This document shows, one piece after another, positions 17,055 through 26,683 of a stretch of 64,000 nt of DNA (position 1 is its first letter; every line of letters begins with the position of its first letter). The position numbers were made by a program, and so were the translations under genes. Below the pieces are notes generated by a model, which saw only the letters and a list, made by a program, of their open reading frames with translations, did no database searches and was not told the origin of the DNA. The stretch is from Acidimicrobiales bacterium (lineage in GTDB: Bacteria; Actinomycetota; Acidimicrobiia; Acidimicrobiales; SZUA-35): contig JAHDDW010000010.1 of assembly GCA_020629155.1 (NCBI GenBank), forward strand, positions 1 through 64,000, given 5' to 3'.

Positions 17055-18479
17055 ATGAAACATATATCTGCACGTAGGTTAATCATCGGAGGCGTAGTTC
17101 TTACTGTCGCTGGTGCTTTAATAGCTTTGATTCTGACCGTCTCTGATTCAGATGGTGTGAAAACACAAGCCCAAATTGAACAGGTAGTTACGACAAATTT
17201 TGCTACTACCCTTTTACCTCTTGCGTCAGAACCAACAGAGAGCACGAATACACCCGATGAACCCAGTGACGACATGGATTCCATGGACTCTAGCAACGTG
17301 CCGAAAGACTATGAGGAGAACCTTTCATTAATTAAAAGTAACTCGACAAGGAATGCAGATGCAGATTCAAGTCCGTGGGCTTCGTCTAAAGCTAGTGAGA
17401 TAACCTATTCTGGTTTAACGACCAGCACGAATAATCCAGCTCCTTCAGGTCGCTCTAAAGGGATATTTCACGAAACTTGTAGCTTCTCTCACTTTGCATA
17501 TGATGACTTTATCGTTACTCCTAACATGCCAGGGACTATGCACTTGCATATGTTCTTTGGTAATACAAATGCGAATGCATTCTCTGATAACGACTCTTTA
17601 AGAAATGAAGGAGCAAGTACTTGTATCCGCAACGAGCTGAATCGCTCAAGCTACTGGATTCCTGCAGTGTTTAATGGGGATAATCAAGTTCTTATTCCAG
17701 AAGATATTATGGTGTATTACACTGAACGGGCTGACACTAACGTCGAGCCTTTTCCCGAAGATTTTCGCATGATAGCTGGTGATGCTATGGCTACGAGCGA
17801 GCAAGAACCTTCTGTGCCAGGCAATCGAGTGATTTATTGGAAATGTGGTTTCTTTGACAAGGCCCAACGAACTGGCGGAGGTTCTGGTGGTGATTCTGCT
17901 GGGACAATACCAAGTTGTGACCCATCTGTTTATTCTCACATGGAAATGAAGATTGAATTCCCAAATTGCTGGGACGGGGAAAATGACGGGAAACAAGGTA
18001 ACCATCGTTCGCACATGAGTTATCCTGTCGGTCTCTATAACGCCTGCCCAGCTGGAACGATTACCTTGCCATCGATTATTTATAGAATCCATTTTAAGCT
18101 TGGGCCAGAAACTGGTCCTACAAATCAATGGTATCTTTCGTCAGATGTAAGAATTAAAAACGATGGCGACCTATATCTTAACGAAGAAAAGGGCGCGAGT
18201 ATTCATGCCGATTGGGTAAATGGTTGGAATGCTGAGACAATGCGAACGGCTATTGACAGTTGCTTAAACGAGGCTAATAAGGATTGCTGGAGAGAGCTTG
18301 GTGATGGGCAAAGCGCAATCCCAGATACTAAGTACGATGACAAGAAAGCTACTGCATATAAGGGCCCGTTAGCCCTCGATCCGCAAGAAGTCGCATCATT
18401 GTGTAAAGGGCGTGCAGAAGTATCTGGTTTAGAGGCTTCTTATTGCGATAAGACGATGATGCAAAATATGATGAACTAG
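17055..18479 (+). CDS. Membrane-anchored DUF1996 protein (paralogue 1)
   Basis: An N-terminal anchor (about 9-31) and a Ser/Thr-rich stretch precede a DUF1996 domain (about 130-400): CSFSHFAYDDFIVTPNMPG, then HLHMFFGNTNANA, RSSYWIPAVF, and later FPNCWDG, SHMSYP and CPAGTITLPSIIYRIHF. DUF1996 is common in fungal secreted proteins and actinobacteria, with unknown activity; conserved His, Asp and Cys residues are present. The tail ASYCDKTMMQNM is shared with the paralogue at 46120-47544. It has its own promoter region and lies alone between the phosphatase remnant and rimP. Confidence 0.82.
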   Translation: MKHISARRLIIGGVVLTVAGALIALILTVSDSDGVKTQAQIEQVVTTNFATTLLPLASEPTESTNTPDEPSDDMDSMDSSNVPKDYEENLSLIKSNSTRNADADSSPWASSKASEITYSGLTTSTNNPAPSGRSKGIFHETCSFSHFAYDDFIVTPNMPGTMHLHMFFGNTNANAFSDNDSLRNEGASTCIRNELNRSSYWIPAVFNGDNQVLIPEDIMVYYTERADTNVEPFPEDFRMIAGDAMATSEQEPSVPGNRVIYWKCGFFDKAQRTGGGSGGDSAGTIPSCDPSVYSHMEMKIEFPNCWDGENDGKQGNHRSHMSYPVGLYNACPAGTITLPSIIYRIHFKLGPETGPTNQWYLSSDVRIKNDGDLYLNEEKGASIHADWVNGWNAETMRTAIDSCLNEANKDCWRELGDGQSAIPDTKYDDKKATAYKGPLALDPQEVASLCKGRAEVSGLEASYCDKTMMQNMMN

Positions 18480-18520
18480 TTTGCTTGTGCTACGTCTTGT
18501 ATGAAACAGGGCCATGGAAG

Positions 18521-18580
18521 TTGCATTTGTAGATTTGCAGCTATGCTAGAATGCAGCGTGGTTTCGAGCCACGCTATTTT
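18521..18580 (+). promoter_or_regulatory. rimP-nusA leader with attenuator-like hairpin
   Basis: TTGCAT (18521) and TATGCT (18542) or TAGAAT (18547) are plausible promoter boxes. AGCGTGG (18555-18561) pairs with CCACGCT (18569-18575), followed by a T-rich run, so the leader may attenuate transcription. NusA autoregulation of this operon is known in other bacteria. Confidence 0.35.
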
Positions 18581-18622
18581 CTTGTTCTGCCTGAGACGCT
18601 ATTTGACAAAGGAGGTGCGCAG

Positions 18623-19228
18623 ATGCTTGAAGAAAAACTTGTTGACCTGCTGACCCCTTTGATCGAAACGCAACAAGCGGAGCTTTATGATGTCCGCTGG
18701 AAATCTGGCCTGCTCTCTATTGTTGTTGACAAGGAAGGCGGCGTTTCGACTGACGTCCTTGCGAAGCTTAACCGTTTCCTCAGCCCCCTTCTTGAACAAA
18801 GCGAGCTGATCAAAAGCGAGTATCGTCTTGAGGTGACAAGTCCAGGTGTTGAACGCAGTTTGCGCACACTGGCCCATTACGAAAAAGCGGTTGGTGAAAG
18901 CGTTATCGTGAAAAAACCTTCTGCACAGTCACCTAATCGGTTTCAAGGCGTCGTGCAAGCTGTTGATGCTGATAAGGTCATACTTGAGGTGAGTGAGGTT
19001 GATGGCACTGAGCTTAAGGTCAAAGAAAATGTAGAAATTGCTTTGTCTGACATAGTTCAGGCGAAGACAGTTTTTGACTGGCAAAAGTCATTAGGTACAA
19101 GCTCAAAATCTCAAAATCATCTTGTTTCTCCAGATAACTGGCAGGAACAAGCAAAATCGAAGCGTAAAAACAAAAAAAGTAAGAGTAAAAAATCAAATAG
19201 GAAGACCACAAAAGAGGTGGCAAAATGA
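18623..19228 (+). CDS. rimP: Ribosome maturation factor RimP
   Basis: RimP helps assemble the 30S subunit. The 201-residue product shows the family segments LIETQQAELYDVRWKSG, VDKEGGVSTDVLAKLNR and YRLEVTSPGVERSLRT, plus the C-terminal SH3-like part. The long frame begins at 18551, but ATG 18623 is chosen because AAAGGAGG lies just upstream and MLEEKLVDLLTPL matches the family N-terminus. A Lys-rich tail (about 175-201) is unusual. The stop overlaps nusA as ATGA, giving the standard rimP-nusA operon. Confidence 0.9.
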   Translation: MLEEKLVDLLTPLIETQQAELYDVRWKSGLLSIVVDKEGGVSTDVLAKLNRFLSPLLEQSELIKSEYRLEVTSPGVERSLRTLAHYEKAVGESVIVKKPSAQSPNRFQGVVQAVDADKVILEVSEVDGTELKVKENVEIALSDIVQAKTVFDWQKSLGTSSKSQNHLVSPDNWQEQAKSKRKNKKSKSKKSNRKTTKEVAK

Positions 19229-20541
19229 GCAACGAAATGACAGAAGCGATCAAGGCAGTAGCCGAAGATCGGGGCATAGCGGTAGAAAAGCTGTATAGCC
19301 TGGTAGCCAACGCGTTGGAGCAGTCATATAAACGTCTGCCTGATTCGTTTGAATACGCGTGGGTTACTATCGATCCGAATACGTTTGGTATCACCGTTTT
19401 TGCCCAAGAGCTTGACGACGAAGGCGAGCCAACAGGCCCCGAAATAGATGTTACGCCAGAGTCGTTTGGGCGCATAGCGGCGCAAACAACGAAGCAAGTT
19501 CTCACGCAGGGTATTCGCGAAGAAGAACGCGAAATGAAATACGAAGAATACGCAGGCCGTGAAGGTGACATTGTCACTGGCATTGTGCAGCAGACCGAAG
19601 CACGCTACACGTTGCTTGACCTTGGCCATATTGAAGCGCTTATGCCGCAATCTGAACACGCTGGTGGTCATGCTAGTTCTGGCGCTCGTATTAAGGCCTA
19701 TATTGTCGAAGTTCGCCGCACGGCGAAAGGCCCGCAGATTGTTGTCAGCCGCACACACCCTGGTTTGATCAGACGCTTATTCGAGCTTGAAGTTCCTGAA
19801 ATTGCTGACGGGATCGTCGAGATCAAAGCATGTTCTCGTGAGCCTGGGCATCGCACAAAAATTTCGGTTCTTTCGAACGACCCTAATGTCGATCCAGTCG
19901 GCGCTTGTGTTGGTGCGCGCGGTTCTCGTGTGCGCATGGTTGTTAATGAACTCAACGGCGAAAAAGTCGATATTATCCCGTTTAGTGAAGATCCATATGA
20001 GTTTGTTGCCAAAGCGCTTTCTCCTGCAAAGGTAAAAGATGTCAGGATTGATCATGAAAGCGGCACAGCCGAAGTTATTGTCCCTGATTTTCAGCTGTCC
20101 TTAGCGATAGGTAAAGAGGGGCAAAACGCTCGTCTGGCGCACCGCTTAACAGGCTGGCGCATCGATATTAAGAGCGAAACTCAAATTGCTGAAGAGGCTG
20201 AATATGCAGGTGAAGGCTGGGCGCAAGGTGAATGGGTGCAAGACAAAGAAACTGGTGAGCAGATGTGGCAGCCCGCTGATGGCAGCCCAGCTATCTCAGT
20301 TGATGAGTGGCGCAAGCTGACAGAAGACGATGCCGCTGACAGCGAACAGCGCGACGATGAAACTTCTGAACAGAGTGAAGATGCAGCTAGTAGCCCTGAG
20401 GAAAATGTAGATAATGCCGTCGAAGAAGTTGCAACAGAATCTGTGCAGAACTCTGATGAAGTAGACGTTTCTGACGAAGAAAAATCTAGTGATGAGGATG
20501 AAGAAACTTCAGCAGTTGTTGAAGAAGAAGTTGAAAGTTAG
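19225..20541 (+). CDS. nusA: Transcription termination/antitermination factor NusA
   Basis: NusA binds RNA polymerase and nascent RNA to control pausing, termination and antitermination. The RNAP-binding N-terminal domain (1-115), the S1 domain (about 120-185, GDIVTGIVQQTEARYTLLDL) and two KH domains (DPVGACVGARGSRV, LAIGKEGQNARLAHRLTGW) are present. A Trp-rich segment (EGWAQGEWVQDKETGEQMW) is followed by an acidic tail of about 90 residues not found in typical NusA. No ylxR gene follows, and infB comes after a short gap. The rimP overlap indicates coupled translation. Confidence 0.93.
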   Translation: MSNEMTEAIKAVAEDRGIAVEKLYSLVANALEQSYKRLPDSFEYAWVTIDPNTFGITVFAQELDDEGEPTGPEIDVTPESFGRIAAQTTKQVLTQGIREEEREMKYEEYAGREGDIVTGIVQQTEARYTLLDLGHIEALMPQSEHAGGHASSGARIKAYIVEVRRTAKGPQIVVSRTHPGLIRRLFELEVPEIADGIVEIKACSREPGHRTKISVLSNDPNVDPVGACVGARGSRVRMVVNELNGEKVDIIPFSEDPYEFVAKALSPAKVKDVRIDHESGTAEVIVPDFQLSLAIGKEGQNARLAHRLTGWRIDIKSETQIAEEAEYAGEGWAQGEWVQDKETGEQMWQPADGSPAISVDEWRKLTEDDAADSEQRDDETSEQSEDAASSPEENVDNAVEEVATESVQNSDEVDVSDEEKSSDEDEETSAVVEEEVES

Positions 20542-20609
20542 AAAGTAAAGTAGTTCATCATCATTGTTGCATGGGTATATGTAACGAGGGTGGTAGCATT
20601 GTTAGTTGT

Positions 20610-20640
20610 CGTCGAACAATCGACGTTTATCCCCTTGGGG
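20610..20640 (+). promoter_or_regulatory. Two small hairpins in the infB leader
   Basis: CGTCGA (20610-20615) pairs with TCGACG (20620-20625), and CCCCTTGGGG (20631-20640) is self-complementary. Both lie just before the ribosome site GGAAG and the GTG start at 20654, where they could hinder initiation. Confidence 0.3.
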
Positions 20641-20653
20641 TGGAAGAAACAAA

Positions 20654-23533
20654 GTGCCAGCAAAAGTACGTGTGTATGAACTAGCGAGAGAGCTAGGAAT
20701 GGAAAACAAAGAGATCATAGATCTTTGTGGATCCCTTGGGATAGGCGTAAAAAGTCATTCTTCAAGCGTGGTTGAGCCGCAAGCCGACCGCGTTCGTCGA
20801 AAGGCTGAACGTGAAGGCCTCATCAGAGAGCCAAAACCAGAAGTTAAAGAAGAGCCTAAAGAAGTCGCAAAACCTGGTAAGACAAAAAAGCCTGAGGACA
20901 GCGAAAAAGACGGCAAAGATAGCAGCGATAAAGGCAGTGCTGGCACGAAGAAAACTAAACCAGTTGCTAAGGTTGAGAAACCAAAAGCTGTCAAAAAGCC
21001 TGCTGCTAAAGCTACTAGTCCTGTAGTTTCTTCAGCACGACCCAAGAGACCAGTGTCAGCTCCACCTTCGACGCCACAAGGATCTATTGTTCGGCCAGTT
21101 GAAAGGCCGCCAGCTCGTGCAGCGCAACCAGCGCCTGTGGCAGAACAAAAAGTAAGCGCCCCCGCTAAACCTAGCGCTCCTAAAGAGCCTGTTAAGGCTC
21201 CAGTTAAAAAAGAAGCAGTAGCCGAGAAGGCTCCAGCTGCACCAGTAAAGCCTTCTAAAATAGAAGCTAAGAAGGCTCCGGTTAAGCCGAAAAAAGCTGT
21301 ACCTAAACCGCCTCCAGGTGCGCCGCCGGGCCCTCCTCGTGGTCGTGGTGGAGCGCCTATCCCTCCTCCTCCTGGTGGTGGTAAGATTCCTCCTCCTCCT
21401 GGCAATAAAGGTTCATCAGGTGGTCGGTCTGGTGGTAACAATTTCCGTTCGCGTTCTAACACAGGGTCTCCTTCTTCTCCTGGCCGTTTCTCAGGTCCGA
21501 GAAGCGGGGGTAATGCAAGACCTGCTGGTGGCGGCGGTTTCAGGTCTATGCCAGGCAGTGGTGGCCCTTCAGGCCCTCCAGGTCGTGGTGGCCCTCCAGG
21601 TCGTGGTGGCCCTAACCGTGGGCCTAATAGAGGTGGCCCTAATCGTGGACGTTCTCGCCGTAAGAGCAGACGTCGTGATATGGAAGAGTTGGCGCCAATT
21701 AACGCAGCTCCATCATATTCAGCTGAAGACGCTCCAGTGCCAGAAGGCGTTGTTGTTATCGAGCGTGCTTCTACCGCGCAAGACTTAGGTCCAGCGCTGA
21801 ATCGTACCGCAGCCGATGTTGTGCGTTTCTTGCTGACAAGTGGCGAAATGGTTACTGCGACGCAGTCTCTTTCTGACGAGATGATCACTTCGTTCGCTGA
21901 AGATGTCGGCGCAGAAATTAGGCTTGTTAACCCTGGCGAAGAGCAAGAAGTTGAACTGCAAAAACTTCTCCAGTTCGATGACGAAGATGATACTGATGAA
22001 GATGCGCTTACGCATCGTGCGCCTGTTATCACTGTGATGGGTCACGTCGATCACGGTAAAACAAAGCTATTGGATTCAATTCGTTCAGCAAACGTCATTG
22101 ACGGTGAAGCTGGCGGAATCACACAGCACATTGGTGCCTACCAGGTTGACCGTGACGGCAAAAAAATTACTTTCTTAGACACACCAGGTCACGAAGCGTT
22201 TACTGCGATGCGTGCTCGTGGTGCAAGTTCTACCGATATTGTCGTGCTTGTCGTCGCAGCAGATGATGGCGTTATGCCACAAACAGTTGAAGCGCTCGAT
22301 CACGCGAAAGCTGCAGAAGTGCCAATTGTTGTTGCTATCAACAAGATCGACCGTGAAGGTGCCGATATTCAAAAAGTAATGACGCAGCTTTCAGAGCGTG
22401 GGCTTGTGCCTGAAGAATGGGGCGGCGAAACTATTATGGCGCCTGTGTCTGCGATGACACGCGACGGCATCGACGATTTGTTAGATAGCCTCTTGCTTGT
22501 TGCTGAGGTTGAAGATCTCAAAGCTGAAGAGACAGGCCGTGCCTCTGGTGCGGTGCTTGAATCAAACCTTGATATTGGCCGTGGTCCTGTAGCTACAGTG
22601 CTTGTTTCTAAAGGAACGTTGCGTGTCGGTGACCCTCTTGTCGCTGGTGCTGCATGGGGTCGAGTCAGAGCGTTAGTGAATGACAAAGGCGAAAGCGTTA
22701 CCGAAGCGTTGCCTTCAACACCTGTGCAGGTTCTTGGCCTTAATGAAGTAGCCGAAGCAGGCGATGCATTTGTGATCGCTCCTAGCGAAAAGATTGCCGC
22801 GAAAGTTGCGTCAACTCGTGAGCACTGGCAGCGTATGTCAAGCTTCGGTCGAGGGACATCTACGAGTGCCGCAAGCGGCGCGAAACTGGAAGACCTTTTC
22901 AAGCAGATTCAAGCTGGCGAGGCAGCCACCTTAAATCTTGTTGTGAAAGCCGATGTGAACGGTTCACTTGAAGCGGTCTGCGATAGTTTGAAGAAGCTTG
23001 AGCGCCCTCAAGCGAAACTTTCATTCGTCTTGCGAGGTGTTGGTGGTATTACCGCTAACGATGTGCAGCTAGCTGCTGCTTCAAACGCTACTATTATTGG
23101 CTTTAATGTGAGGCCAGATAAGAAAGCCCGCGATCTTGCAGCGCAAGAAGGCGTCGAAATTCGCAACTACGAAATCATCTATAAGCTGATTGAAGATATC
23201 GAAAAAGCTATGCTCGGTCTTCTTGTTCCTGAAACAGAAGAAGTTGTTACTGGTGAAGCCGAAGTTCGCGAGATCTTCAAGCTGCCTAAGATCGGTTCTA
23301 TTGCTGGTTGTATGGTTACTAGCGGTGTTATCACTCGTAACTCACAGGTTCGTTTCTTGCGTGAAGGCACAATCATTTGGAAGGGCGACGTTAAGTCCTT
23401 GAAGCGCTTTAAAGAAGATGCGAAAGAGGTTAAAGCTGGCTTTGAATGTGGTATCGGCTTGTCTGACTTCCAGGACCTTAAAGAAGGCGACACGATCGAA
23501 ACGTTCGTCGAAAAAGAGATCCCAGTTTCATAG
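20654..23533 (+). CDS. infB: Translation initiation factor IF-2
   Basis: IF-2 delivers initiator tRNA to the ribosome using GTP. From GTG 20654 the product (959 aa) begins [15 protein letters not shown], the normal IF-2 start; the TTG at 20606 would add 16 atypical residues. A Lys/Ala/Pro region and then a Pro/Gly/Arg linker (about 60-365) precede the core. G1 is GHVDHGKT, G2 region [13 protein letters not shown]3 DTPGHEAFT and G4 NKID, followed by domains II-IV. The Gly/Pro-rich linker is typical of actinobacterial IF-2. A strong hairpin follows at 23548-23575. Confidence 0.95.
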   Translation: MPAKVRVYELARELGMENKEIIDLCGSLGIGVKSHSSSVVEPQADRVRRKAEREGLIREPKPEVKEEPKEVAKPGKTKKPEDSEKDGKDSSDKGSAGTKKTKPVAKVEKPKAVKKPAAKATSPVVSSARPKRPVSAPPSTPQGSIVRPVERPPARAAQPAPVAEQKVSAPAKPSAPKEPVKAPVKKEAVAEKAPAAPVKPSKIEAKKAPVKPKKAVPKPPPGAPPGPPRGRGGAPIPPPPGGGKIPPPPGNKGSSGGRSGGNNFRSRSNTGSPSSPGRFSGPRSGGNARPAGGGGFRSMPGSGGPSGPPGRGGPPGRGGPNRGPNRGGPNRGRSRRKSRRRDMEELAPINAAPSYSAEDAPVPEGVVVIERASTAQDLGPALNRTAADVVRFLLTSGEMVTATQSLSDEMITSFAEDVGAEIRLVNPGEEQEVELQKLLQFDDEDDTDEDALTHRAPVITVMGHVDHGKTKLLDSIRSANVIDGEAGGITQHIGAYQVDRDGKKITFLDTPGHEAFTAMRARGASSTDIVVLVVAADDGVMPQTVEALDHAKAAEVPIVVAINKIDREGADIQKVMTQLSERGLVPEEWGGETIMAPVSAMTRDGIDDLLDSLLLVAEVEDLKAEETGRASGAVLESNLDIGRGPVATVLVSKGTLRVGDPLVAGAAWGRVRALVNDKGESVTEALPSTPVQVLGLNEVAEAGDAFVIAPSEKIAAKVASTREHWQRMSSFGRGTSTSAASGAKLEDLFKQIQAGEAATLNLVVKADVNGSLEAVCDSLKKLERPQAKLSFVLRGVGGITANDVQLAAASNATIIGFNVRPDKKARDLAAQEGVEIRNYEIIYKLIEDIEKAMLGLLVPETEEVVTGEAEVREIFKLPKIGSIAGCMVTSGVITRNSQVRFLREGTIIWKGDVKSLKRFKEDAKEVKAGFECGIGLSDFQDLKEGDTIETFVEKEIPVS

Positions 23534-23547
23534 CAGCTGACAGTTTG

Positions 23548-23575
23548 ATGATTCCCAGTCACCGCTGGGAATCAT
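23548..23575 (+). terminator. Terminator-like hairpin after infB
   Basis: ATGATTCCCAG (23548-23558) pairs perfectly with 23565-23575 around a six-base loop. There is no clear U-run after it. It separates the rimP-nusA-infB unit from the next gene. Confidence 0.55.
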
Positions 23576-23758
23576 ACAGTCCCGAAGACTGCTAGGAAGA
23601 ATAGAAATGTCTTGGTTAGTGTTAAGAGTCATACCTAGCGATCAAAAAAGTGTCCAGACATTTAGACGTACTTGTCTAGATGGAATTTGTGGCTATGAGT
23701 GAAAAATAGATACTGAATCTGTTAGAGTTTCCACGTTACAGCAATTGGAAAGCCATCA

Positions 23759-24184
23759 ATGACTTGGAAAAAAACTTTCAGAATTATCCGCCGACAATGG
23801 CGGAGGCATCCTAAATTTTATAATCTGCTCTTGCTCGGGGTTGTCTATCTCTTATCATTCACTAGCGACAAGAGCGCGGCTGCGGTAGCCCTTGCAATCG
23901 CACTGTTCTTATTGTTCTGGTTCATTTATAAAGCTCCGACAGAATGTCTCGCCTTAAACAGAGACAGCCAAACGAGATGCCGAAACAACGCTAGAGGGCT
24001 GCTTGGGGGCTGTAAGCTAAAGTCGCATCAACGGATGACAGTGTCGCAACGTCTGAAACCGAGAATCGATGTGGCAAAGCTCCGCCGAGGTAGACAACAA
24101 TTGAGTGCCGCTGTTCATATTTTTGGCTCAGTTGGTAGTTTGATTGGCGGATTGATAGCCGCTTACCAGTTTTTAGTCGCGTAG
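23759..24184 (+). CDS. Membrane protein with a CxxxxxxxxxxC-type Cys/His knuckle
   Basis: The 141-residue product has a basic start (RIIRRQWRRHPKF), two close membrane segments (about 22-60) and a last hydrophobic segment (about 118-138). Between them PTECLALNRDSQTRCRNNARGLLGGCKLKSHQ (split: PTECLALNRDSQTRCRNN, ARGLLGGCKLKSHQ) carries three Cys and one His at spacings seen in small zinc-knuckle modules of actinobacterial membrane proteins. The function is unknown. It interrupts the usual infB-rbfA adjacency. ATG 23759 is the only good start, and no clear Shine-Dalgarno is seen. Confidence 0.55.
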   Translation: MTWKKTFRIIRRQWRRHPKFYNLLLLGVVYLLSFTSDKSAAAVALAIALFLLFWFIYKAPTECLALNRDSQTRCRNNARGLLGGCKLKSHQRMTVSQRLKPRIDVAKLRRGRQQLSAAVHIFGSVGSLIGGLIAAYQFLVA

Positions 24185-24341
24185 AAGTGGCTCTGGAGTT
24201 GTTTGGGTTAGCGTCGGGGTGGAAATTTACGTGCCAACTTACGATAGGCCTTAGTCAGAGTCGTAGTACTTTCCATAGAGTAGCCTATTAATTCTATGTA
24301 TCTCTAGTGCTTCCTACCTTTTGCACGTTAAAGTTAGTGCT

Positions 24342-24800
24342 ATGGCTAGAAGGCAAGAACGGCGTCGCAAACGTCCGCAAACAAAAAGACAATATCCTCG
24401 TACTGCAAGGTTAAATTCGTTGCTGCAACAAATAATTGCCTCGCAACTGGCCAATCTTGATGATGAGCGGCTTGACCTTATTACGGTCACTTCTGTTGAT
24501 GTCGACAATGATTTGAACAAAGCTAAGGTGTTTGTTTCGTCAATGGATGATGAAGCGCAAGATGAAGAAATCTTGGGAATCTTGGCTGAGTATCGAATAG
24601 AAATGCAAAGCGCTATTGCTAATGAAGCTCGCCTACGTAAGACACCTCAGGTCGTGTTCTTTTTCGATCCTGCTGTTCGAGCTGGCGCACGTATTGAAGA
24701 AATCCTCGGCGACATCTACCCAGAAGGGCAAAAGCCCGATAGTGATAGCAGTGGGCCTTTAGCTGATACATACGACCAAAATCTAGAAAATCAGGAGTAG
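24342..24800 (+). CDS. rbfA: Ribosome-binding factor A
   Basis: RbfA assists late 30S maturation near the 5' end of 16S rRNA. The product (152 aa) has the family core TARLNSLLQQIIASQLANL, ITVTSVDVDNDLNKAKVFVS and RLRKTPQVVFFFDPAVRAGARIEEIL (read as RLRKTPQVVFFFDPA, VRAGARIEEIL). ATG 24342 is preferred to the ATG seven codons earlier because MARRQERRRKR is a standard start. The acidic tail is longer than usual. truB follows after two bases, so the two genes are an operon. Confidence 0.9.
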   Translation: MARRQERRRKRPQTKRQYPRTARLNSLLQQIIASQLANLDDERLDLITVTSVDVDNDLNKAKVFVSSMDDEAQDEEILGILAEYRIEMQSAIANEARLRKTPQVVFFFDPAVRAGARIEEILGDIYPEGQKPDSDSSGPLADTYDQNLENQE

Positions 24801-24802
24801 CG

Positions 24803-25690
24803 GTGGGAAGAAGACGGACGAAACGTCCTGATTCCAAAGTATCTGGTTGCCTCGTGCTTGACAAGCCTGCAGGGTGCACTAGCCACGATGTTGTCGACCA
24901 GGCGCGTCGAGCGTTAGGTACACGCAAAGTTGGTCATGCTGGCACGCTAGATCCTGACGCCACAGGTGTGCTTGTTCTTGGCGTAGGCGCAGGCACGAAA
25001 CTGTTAGAGTTTGTTGTCGGCACCGATAAGACCTATGAAGGCACTATTCAATTCGGATCGGAAACATCGACACTTGACGCTGCTGGTGAGGTTACTGCTA
25101 CCTACGATATGTCATTTGGTGAAGCGCAAGCACAGAAAGCTAAAGAGCAGTTCCTCGGCGACATCGAGCAAATTCCTCCTATGGTTTCGGCTGTGAAAGT
25201 GAATGGGCAACGGCTGCACGAGTTAGCTCGTCAAGGTAAAGAAGTCGAACGTAAAGCCCGCGCCGTGACTATCAGCCGATTTGACCTTTTCACAACAGAT
25301 GACCCACTGGTGTATTCGTTCGTGGTTGATTGTTCTTCTGGCACTTACATTCGCACCCTAGCTGCCGATTTGGGCACTGCTTTAGGTGGGGGAGCGCACC
25401 TCAAAACATTACGCCGTACCCGTGTTGGCGCTTTCCAGATAGAGAAAGCACAGAAGCTTGATCCAGAAAATCCAGACACCCTAGCATTGCAGCCGCTAGA
25501 AGAGTTGCTAACAGGGGTTCCCTTACTCGAAGTTGACGATACCGTTGCACAACAAGTTCGTAACGGTCGGTCGCTTGGTCAAGCTCCAGGCGAAGGCTTA
25601 GTAGGAATCAAAGACCAGCATGGTAAGCTGCTCGCAGTCTATAGCGCACAAGATGGGCATCTAAAACCCGCTAAAATTATGCCTCAGTAG
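24803..25690 (+). CDS. truB: tRNA pseudouridine-55 synthase TruB
   Basis: TruB makes pseudouridine 55 in the T-loop of tRNAs. The product (295 aa) contains LVLDKPAGCTSHDVV and the catalytic motif GHAGTLDPDATG, where Asp50 is the nucleophile. TYEGTIQFG, IPPMVSAVKVNGQRLHELAR and SSGTYIRTLAADLG, the tRNA and uridine contacts, follow. The C-terminal part is a short PUA-like region. The start is GTG 24803, two bases after the rbfA stop. Confidence 0.93.
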   Translation: MGRRRTKRPDSKVSGCLVLDKPAGCTSHDVVDQARRALGTRKVGHAGTLDPDATGVLVLGVGAGTKLLEFVVGTDKTYEGTIQFGSETSTLDAAGEVTATYDMSFGEAQAQKAKEQFLGDIEQIPPMVSAVKVNGQRLHELARQGKEVERKARAVTISRFDLFTTDDPLVYSFVVDCSSGTYIRTLAADLGTALGGGAHLKTLRRTRVGAFQIEKAQKLDPENPDTLALQPLEELLTGVPLLEVDDTVAQQVRNGRSLGQAPGEGLVGIKDQHGKLLAVYSAQDGHLKPAKIMPQ

Positions 25691-25789
25691 GGTAGTTTGT
25701 TTGTTAAACCAGTTGGATAGCAGAACGCTAAAACTGCATCTACTACCCTTAAAGAAGCGGATAGTCCAAGGAAAATACTAGAAAGACTT

Positions 25790-26572
25790 ATGAGTTATCA
25801 AGCAACGTATACGGTTCAAAATCGCAATGATATTTCGCTAGCAGTTGTTGTAACTGGTTCAGAAAATCGCGATGGTCTCGCTTTCGTAGCCCATGGTTTG
25901 GGTGGGTTTAAAGAGCAGCGCCATATTGTTGCGATGGCAGAAGCGCTGGAACAACTGGGCTATTGCGTTGTTCGTTATGACGCAGCTAACTCGATTGGCG
26001 AGAGTGGCGGACAGATGCAAGACGCAACGTTGACGAACTATTACGCCGATCTTGAAGATATTGTCGAATGGGCTTCAACGCAACCATTTTTTCAAGCACC
26101 ATTTTTTGTTGGCGGTCACAGTCTTGGCGCTGCATGCAGCCTACTTTTTGCTGCGCAGCATAGTGCGCAAGTGCGGGGAATCTTTCCGATCAGTTGCTTT
26201 GTCGGCGGCGAGCGCTACAAGAAGATTATCGGCGAAGAAAAACTAGCGCAGTGGCAAAAAGACGGTTTTATTTTCGAAGAAAGTGGTTCGCGTCCAGGTG
26301 TTATGAAACGTCTAAATTGGGGCTTGATCGAAGATCTCGAACGCTACGACCTTGTTGCTAATGAAGCTGCGCAGATTGATGTGCCAACGCTGCTTGTCGT
26401 TGGGACGAAAGACGTTGGCACGCCGCCAGAATTTCAAGAACAGTTGAAGCAAAACATTTCGTCACCGTGTGAGCTGCATCTGATCGGCGAAATGGAACAC
26501 AACCCTAAAACCGATGCAGAACTTGAAGAGCTGCAAGCAGTACTTACAACTTGGGTCAAATCGCTACAGTAG
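25790..26572 (+). CDS. Alpha/beta hydrolase
   Basis: A serine hydrolase of 260 residues with the oxyanion-hole segment FVAHGLGGFKEQRH and the nucleophile elbow GGHSLGA (Ser111). A late Asp lies in VVGTKDVGTPP and the catalytic His in GEMEHNP. The arrangement resembles small YqiA/bacterial dienelactone or acyl-hydrolase-like enzymes, but the substrate cannot be read from sequence. There is no signal peptide. It stands alone, convergent with mnmA. Confidence 0.8.
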   Translation: MSYQATYTVQNRNDISLAVVVTGSENRDGLAFVAHGLGGFKEQRHIVAMAEALEQLGYCVVRYDAANSIGESGGQMQDATLTNYYADLEDIVEWASTQPFFQAPFFVGGHSLGAACSLLFAAQHSAQVRGIFPISCFVGGERYKKIIGEEKLAQWQKDGFIFEESGSRPGVMKRLNWGLIEDLERYDLVANEAAQIDVPTLLVVGTKDVGTPPEFQEQLKQNISSPCELHLIGEMEHNPKTDAELEELQAVLTTWVKSLQ

Positions 26573-26683
26573 GCTGCCTTTTCTGTTGCATAGATGCTGA
26601 ATTGTTCTGAAAATATGCCTAACTGTCGTAACGCAATGCCACAAAGAAAACCGAAATAGACAGGTGTTAAAGAGCTAAGAACG

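Noticed and set aside
20606-20653. TTG start for IF-2
   Set aside because: It adds 16 atypical residues; GTG 20654 has the family start and a ribosome site.
20755-22032. 425-residue minus-strand frame rich in Pro, Gly and Leu
   Set aside because: It is antisense to the repetitive linker of IF-2; low complexity, no family, no start signal.
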